Source: Saccharospirillum sp. (GTDB lineage Bacteria > Pseudomonadota > Gammaproteobacteria > Pseudomonadales > Natronospirillaceae). Taken from it: a stretch of 64,000 bases of DNA. Under the pieces are notes generated by a model. That model was not told where the DNA came from and did no database searches. It saw only the letters and a program-made list of their open reading frames with translations. How positions within the stretch are numbered: position 1 is the stretch's first letter; every line of letters begins with the position of its first letter. The stretch lies in NCBI GenBank assembly GCA_022565595.1, contig JAIUML010000012.1, positions 1-64,000 of the forward strand, written 5' to 3'. Positions 62,768 to 64,000 of the stretch are shown piece after piece. A program made the position numbers and the translations under genes.

Positions 62768-64000
62768 TCAACGACCCGTCGCCACCCGCTGACGCTCTTC
62801 CTCTTCTATCTCCAGGTCGACCGACGACACATGGTATTCGTCAGCAAAGCCGGTTTCGGGTTCCTTCAGCCAGATCAGGCAGATGACCCAACTCAAGAAG
62901 GCACCAGCGGCGATGATGTAGAAGAATTGTGTTGGGGTCACGAAGGTGAAGATGGTCAAGTACACCACAGCACCGACGTTACCATAGGCCCCTGCCATAC
63001 CCGATATCTGGCCGGTCAGTCGACGTTTGATGGAGGGAATAATGCCAAAGGTCGCACCCTCTGCACCCTGAACAAAGAAGGAAGTGAAGACAGTAATGGC
63101 AATGGCGATGATCAATGGCCAGCTCGAATTTAGCAGCCCCATCAATACAAAACCGATAGAAATGCCGAACATATAGCTCAACATCACAAAGCGCCGATTA
63201 CCCATTCGATCTGACACCAGGCCACCCATCGGCCGCGCCACCAGATTCACAAAGGCAAAAGACGCTGCGATCATCCCGGCAAAGGCGGCATTCAGCCCCC
63301 AGGTCTGTTCAAAAAACATCGGCAGCATGGATACCACCGCCAGTTCAGCACCAAAGTTGGCAAAATAGGTGCTGTTCAAGGCCGCCACTGAATTGAAGGG
63401 GTACTTGTCGTCTTCAGGCACACCCTTCTTCAGGATAGGAACGTTCACTCTCAGAATTTGAACGATCTGGTAGATAACAATCGCAGCGATGACCGAATAA
63501 CAAATCAGTGCCCCGGTACGGCTCAAATAGCCCATGGCTTCAATACGCCATACCAGTATTGCCAGCACGCCGACCAGAGGAATGGTCCACAAAATCAGCT
63601 TGATCATGTCACCCCAGGTACTGACCTCCAACGCCATCGCTTTACGCGGCTTGCGATGAGAGTGTGCACTGGGTCCGTCGGTAATCGCAAACCAGTAGTA
63701 GACGCCATAAGCCGCCATCACTATGGCACTCTGGGCGATGGCCCAGCGCCAGCCATCGTCTCCACCGTACATGGTCAAGGCGATGGTCGGTAACGACATT
63801 GCAGCCGCTGCCGAACCAAAGTTGCCCCAGCCTGCGTAAAACCCTTCGGCAAAACCGATATCCTTGGGCTTGAACCACAGGGCCGTCATGTGAATACCCA
63901 CGACAAAGCTGGCACCGATAGAGCTCAATACCAGACGAGCGACCAACAGTTGTGTCATGGTGGTGCCGAAGGCGAAAAAGAGGGCAGGAATGGACATCAA
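62768..64000 (-). CDS. narK: NarK-type nitrate/nitrite MFS transporter, 5' end outside window
   Basis: At least 410 residues of a major-facilitator transporter; the start lies beyond the window. About ten membrane helices are visible. FYAGWGNFGSAAAAMSLP fits the nitrate signature of the NarK family and NLVARPMGGLVSDRMGNRRF is an MFS loop. Family members exchange nitrate and nitrite across the inner membrane. The C-terminal tail is acidic (LEIEEEERQ). Together with NsrR, RIC and NnrS it points to nitrate respiration or denitrification in this organism. Confidence 0.9.
   Translation of the reverse strand: MMSIPALFFAFGTTMTQLLVARLVLSSIGASFVVGIHMTALWFKPKDIGFAEGFYAGWGNFGSAAAAMSLPTIALTMYGGDDGWRWAIAQSAIVMAAYGVYYWFAITDGPSAHSHRKPRKAMALEVSTWGDMIKLILWTIPLVGVLAILVWRIEAMGYLSRTGALICYSVIAAIVIYQIVQILRVNVPILKKGVPEDDKYPFNSVAALNSTYFANFGAELAVVSMLPMFFEQTWGLNAAFAGMIAASFAFVNLVARPMGGLVSDRMGNRRFVMLSYMFGISIGFVLMGLLNSSWPLIIAIAITVFTSFFVQGAEGATFGIIPSIKRRLTGQISGMAGAYGNVGAVVYLTIFTFVTPTQFFYIIAAGAFLSWVICLIWLKEPETGFADEYHVSSVDLEIEEEERQRVATGR

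Overview
The window is a stretch of a gammaproteobacterial chromosome, moderately GC-rich by eye. Its gene order from csrA through lysC, alaS, recX, recA, pncC, mutS, fdxA, rpoS, nlpD and pcm to truD, ispF, ispD, ftsB, eno and pyrG is the one known from Pseudomonas, Marinobacter and Oceanospirillales-type bacteria. DapD is of the long Pseudomonas type and the lipid A, Bam and isoprenoid genes follow the usual proteobacterial order. My best guess is a marine or saline Oceanospirillales-like organism; the family is not certain. No insertion sequence, prophage or CRISPR array was seen.

Bases 1 to about 47,700 are core genome. First come two tRNA genes (Arg-ACG, Ser-GCT) beside csrA, then aspartokinase and alanyl-tRNA synthetase, the recA-recX-pncC block with a LexA box facing mutS, and the rpoS-nlpD stress block. 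A DUF368 polyprenyl-phosphate transporter gene lies where the rpoS region continues, and surE is missing between pcm and truD. Next are ispF/ispD/ftsB/eno/pyrG, tilS, a GNAT gene, accA and dnaE. A tightly packed minus-strand envelope operon follows (frr-uppS-cdsA-dxr-rseP-bamA-skp-lpxD-fabZ-lpxA-lpxB-rnhB), preceded by pyrH, tsf and rpsB. Divergently lie map, glnD, dapC, an ArsC/YffB-like gene and dapD. Many of these genes overlap by ATGA, which implies translational coupling.

Bases 47,700 to 53,400 hold mixed small units: a nested inverted repeat, an orphan GlpR-like repressor, a membrane-anchored coiled-coil protein, Fe-superoxide dismutase, YqcC, DUF3549 and YchJ-like proteins, and a short-chain dehydrogenase. 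At 53,419 lies an unusual SufT with an N-terminal A-type-carrier-like domain.

Bases 54,261 to 57,100 form a compact nitric-oxide response locus: NnrS, a 73-residue two-helix membrane protein, the di-iron repair protein RIC/YtfE and the repressor NsrR. Two 23-bp dyads resembling NsrR operators sit over well-formed promoters, one in front of the small membrane protein and one in front of nsrR. A NarK-type nitrate/nitrite transporter, cut by the window end, suggests that respiratory nitrate genes follow.

Bases 57,200 to 62,750 are accessory. They hold a small protein of unknown role, a decayed phenylpyruvate/indolepyruvate decarboxylase (frameshift plus large internal deletion), a 105-bp branched inverted repeat, and a LysR regulator divergent from a two-gene operon. 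That operon encodes a fused E1 alpha-beta 2-oxoacid dehydrogenase and a FabD-like acyltransferase, with no lipoyl E2 or E3 nearby. It is the best candidate in the window for an uncharacterised pathway.
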